The notes beneath the pieces were generated by a model, which worked only from the letters and a program-made list of their open reading frames with translations, was not told where the DNA came from and did no database searches. A stretch of DNA of 48,880 bases, taken from NCBI GenBank assembly GCA_946186495.1, contig CAMHNQ010000017.1, positions 1 to 48,880 on the forward strand, given 5' to 3'. The first letter of the stretch is position 1. Each line of letters begins with the position of its first letter. Positions 48,108 through 48,880 of the stretch are shown here, piece by piece. Both the position numbers and the translations under genes were made by a program. Source of the DNA: an uncultured Bacteroidales bacterium. GTDB lineage: Bacteria > Bacteroidota > Bacteroidia > Bacteroidales > WCHB1-69.

Positions 48108-48595
48108 AGAAAATGAGAGAAATAACCGGCCACGTGCTCGGCGGTTTGATGTTCGTGCTGTTGATTCCGACCGTGATGTGGCTGGCCTCTGGCAGACCCG
48201 ATTTTTGGGGGATTCCTGTCTGGCGGATAGTGATAGCCGCAGTGCTTGCGGTACTAGGCATCGCGCTAAGTGTCTGGTCCATCGTCTATATGCGGCACAA
48301 AGGCGACGGCAACCCAATGGATGCCTTCGGACACGAGGTCGCGCCCCGCACCCGCCATCTGATGACCGACGGTCCTTACCGTCTGAGCCGCAACCCCATG
48401 TTGACGGGCAGTTTCGTCTACTATGCCGGCGTGTGCGTCTGTTTTTGGACCTGGCAGGCCTTGTTGGTCTTCGTGGCCTTCATCGCCATCATGCTTTTGC
48501 AGGTCCGCAGCGAAGAGAAGCGCCTTCTTCGGGACTTCGGCGCGAAGTACGAGGAATATTGCCGGCGGACGGGGCGCTTTTGGCCGAAGGGGTGA
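48104..48595 (+). CDS. ICMT/PEMT-type membrane methyltransferase-like protein
   Basis: 163 aa with about four membrane helices. The conserved C-terminal half has RHLMTDGPYRLSRNPMLTGSF, with the P-Y-x-x-x-R-N-P-M motif of isoprenylcysteine carboxyl methyltransferase and phospholipid methyltransferase relatives (cofactor S-adenosylmethionine), and EEKRLLRDFGAKYEEYCRRTGRFWP, the E-E-x-x-L-x-x-x-F-G-x-x-Y-x-x-Y ending. The acceptor is not known in bacteria of this type. The 4-nt ATGA overlap with the exporter gene implies co-translation. Confidence 0.85.
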   Translation: MKKMREITGHVLGGLMFVLLIPTVMWLASGRPDFWGIPVWRIVIAAVLAVLGIALSVWSIVYMRHKGDGNPMDAFGHEVAPRTRHLMTDGPYRLSRNPMLTGSFVYYAGVCVCFWTWQALLVFVAFIAIMLLQVRSEEKRLLRDFGAKYEEYCRRTGRFWPKG

Positions 48596-48880
48596 CATCC
48601 CTCACCGCCGCATCAAAGTTTCGGGCAAAGCGCTCGACCCTCTTACCCAAGTATCAGGCAAGTAGTCATACAGTAGTTACCAAGAATTTGCCAAGTCCAA
48701 AGCCTTGGTTGAGCTTGCCATATACTTGCCATATACTTGCCATATACTTGCCATATACTTGCTATATACTTGCTATATACTTGCCATATACTTGCCATAT
48801 ACTTGCCAACCCCTTGCCAGTAAGCCTGTGATTTGCTGATTTTGGTTGTCACTTTTGAGCCTTACGACTGAACCAAGTTG
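48596..48880. other. 285-bp gene-free end of window
   Basis: After the methyltransferase-like stop there is no credible ORF. The region contains the 11-bp array and flanking degenerate words. Reading frames that run through it are products of the repeat. Confidence 0.5.
48714..48801 (+). repeat. 11-bp tandem array, eight units
   Basis: Eight consecutive units of CTTGCCATATA, of which two (units 5 and 6, 48758-48779) read CTTGCTATATA. A degenerate ninth (CTTGCCAACCC) follows. No spacers, so not CRISPR. The adjacent sequence on the left has scattered partial copies of the TTGCCAAG/CAAGTA words. It lies in a gene-free stretch to the window end. Confidence 0.95.

Noticed and set aside
48714-48801. 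CRISPR array
   Set aside because: Units are 11 bp and directly adjacent, without unique spacers; no cas genes nearby.

Overview
This 48.9 kb window comes from the chromosome of a Bacteroidota bacterium, most likely Bacteroidales. Evidence: many genes are preceded by the TAnnTTTG-type -7 promoter box of this phylum; there are type IX secretion (T9SS) cargo proteins with C-terminal sorting domains, a PorV/PorQ-family barrel, a large TonB-dependent receptor with a carboxypeptidase-like N-terminal domain, a GH92 mannosidase, a GSCFA protein and a Bacteroidota-type IleRS. No tRNA, rRNA, CRISPR array or transposase was found. No phage or plasmid module is visible, so this looks like ordinary chromosome with a few accessory islands.

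Layout. 1-1.4 kb: 5' part of ileS (cut by the window edge). 1.4-5.6 kb, accessory: a 53-aa/152-aa overlapping gene pair, a T9SS cargo gene bracketed by 7-bp tandem repeats, and a lone DUF1016 (YhcG-type) PD-(D/E)XK nuclease. 5.9-10.3 kb: a divergent pair, a lipoprotein-like carboxylesterase and a GH92 alpha-mannosidase that carries an exact in-frame 33-bp duplication. 10.5-11.2 kb: TonB. 11.3-17.4 kb (minus): a pcrA/uvrD - GSCFA - lipoprotein - nadC - BrkB - small membrane protein run. 17.4-17.6 kb: a candidate small RNA. 17.6-19.1 kb: greA - HIT - P-loop kinase. 19.2-29.0 kb (minus): TonB-dependent receptor - 1588-aa T9SS protein - PorV-like barrel operon. 29.2-34.7 kb (minus): TPR protein - outer-membrane barrel - Rieske-like lipoprotein operon. 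34.8-40.1 kb (plus): DUF4340 - ribD - yigZ and ompA-like lipoprotein - mutY - small membrane protein. 40.2-46.8 kb (plus): a secreted nitroreductase/flavin-reductase fusion followed by four secreted proteins with shared signal peptides, duplicated intergenic elements and two paralogous WG-repeat proteins, one fused to a TonB C-terminal domain. 46.8-48.6 kb: ThrE-type exporter and an ICMT-like membrane methyltransferase. 48.6-48.9 kb: an 11-bp tandem array.

How the genes work together. Most of the window serves the cell envelope: TonB-dependent uptake, T9SS export and cargo, surface lipoproteins, outer-membrane barrels and glycan degradation. Housekeeping functions (NAD, riboflavin, DNA repair, transcription elongation) are interspersed. 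The most unusual parts are the 7-bp repeats around the compositionally mosaic T9SS cargo gene, the putative sRNA at 17.5 kb, and the 41.4-46.8 kb secreted-protein cluster with its duplicated ECF-sigma-like promoters.
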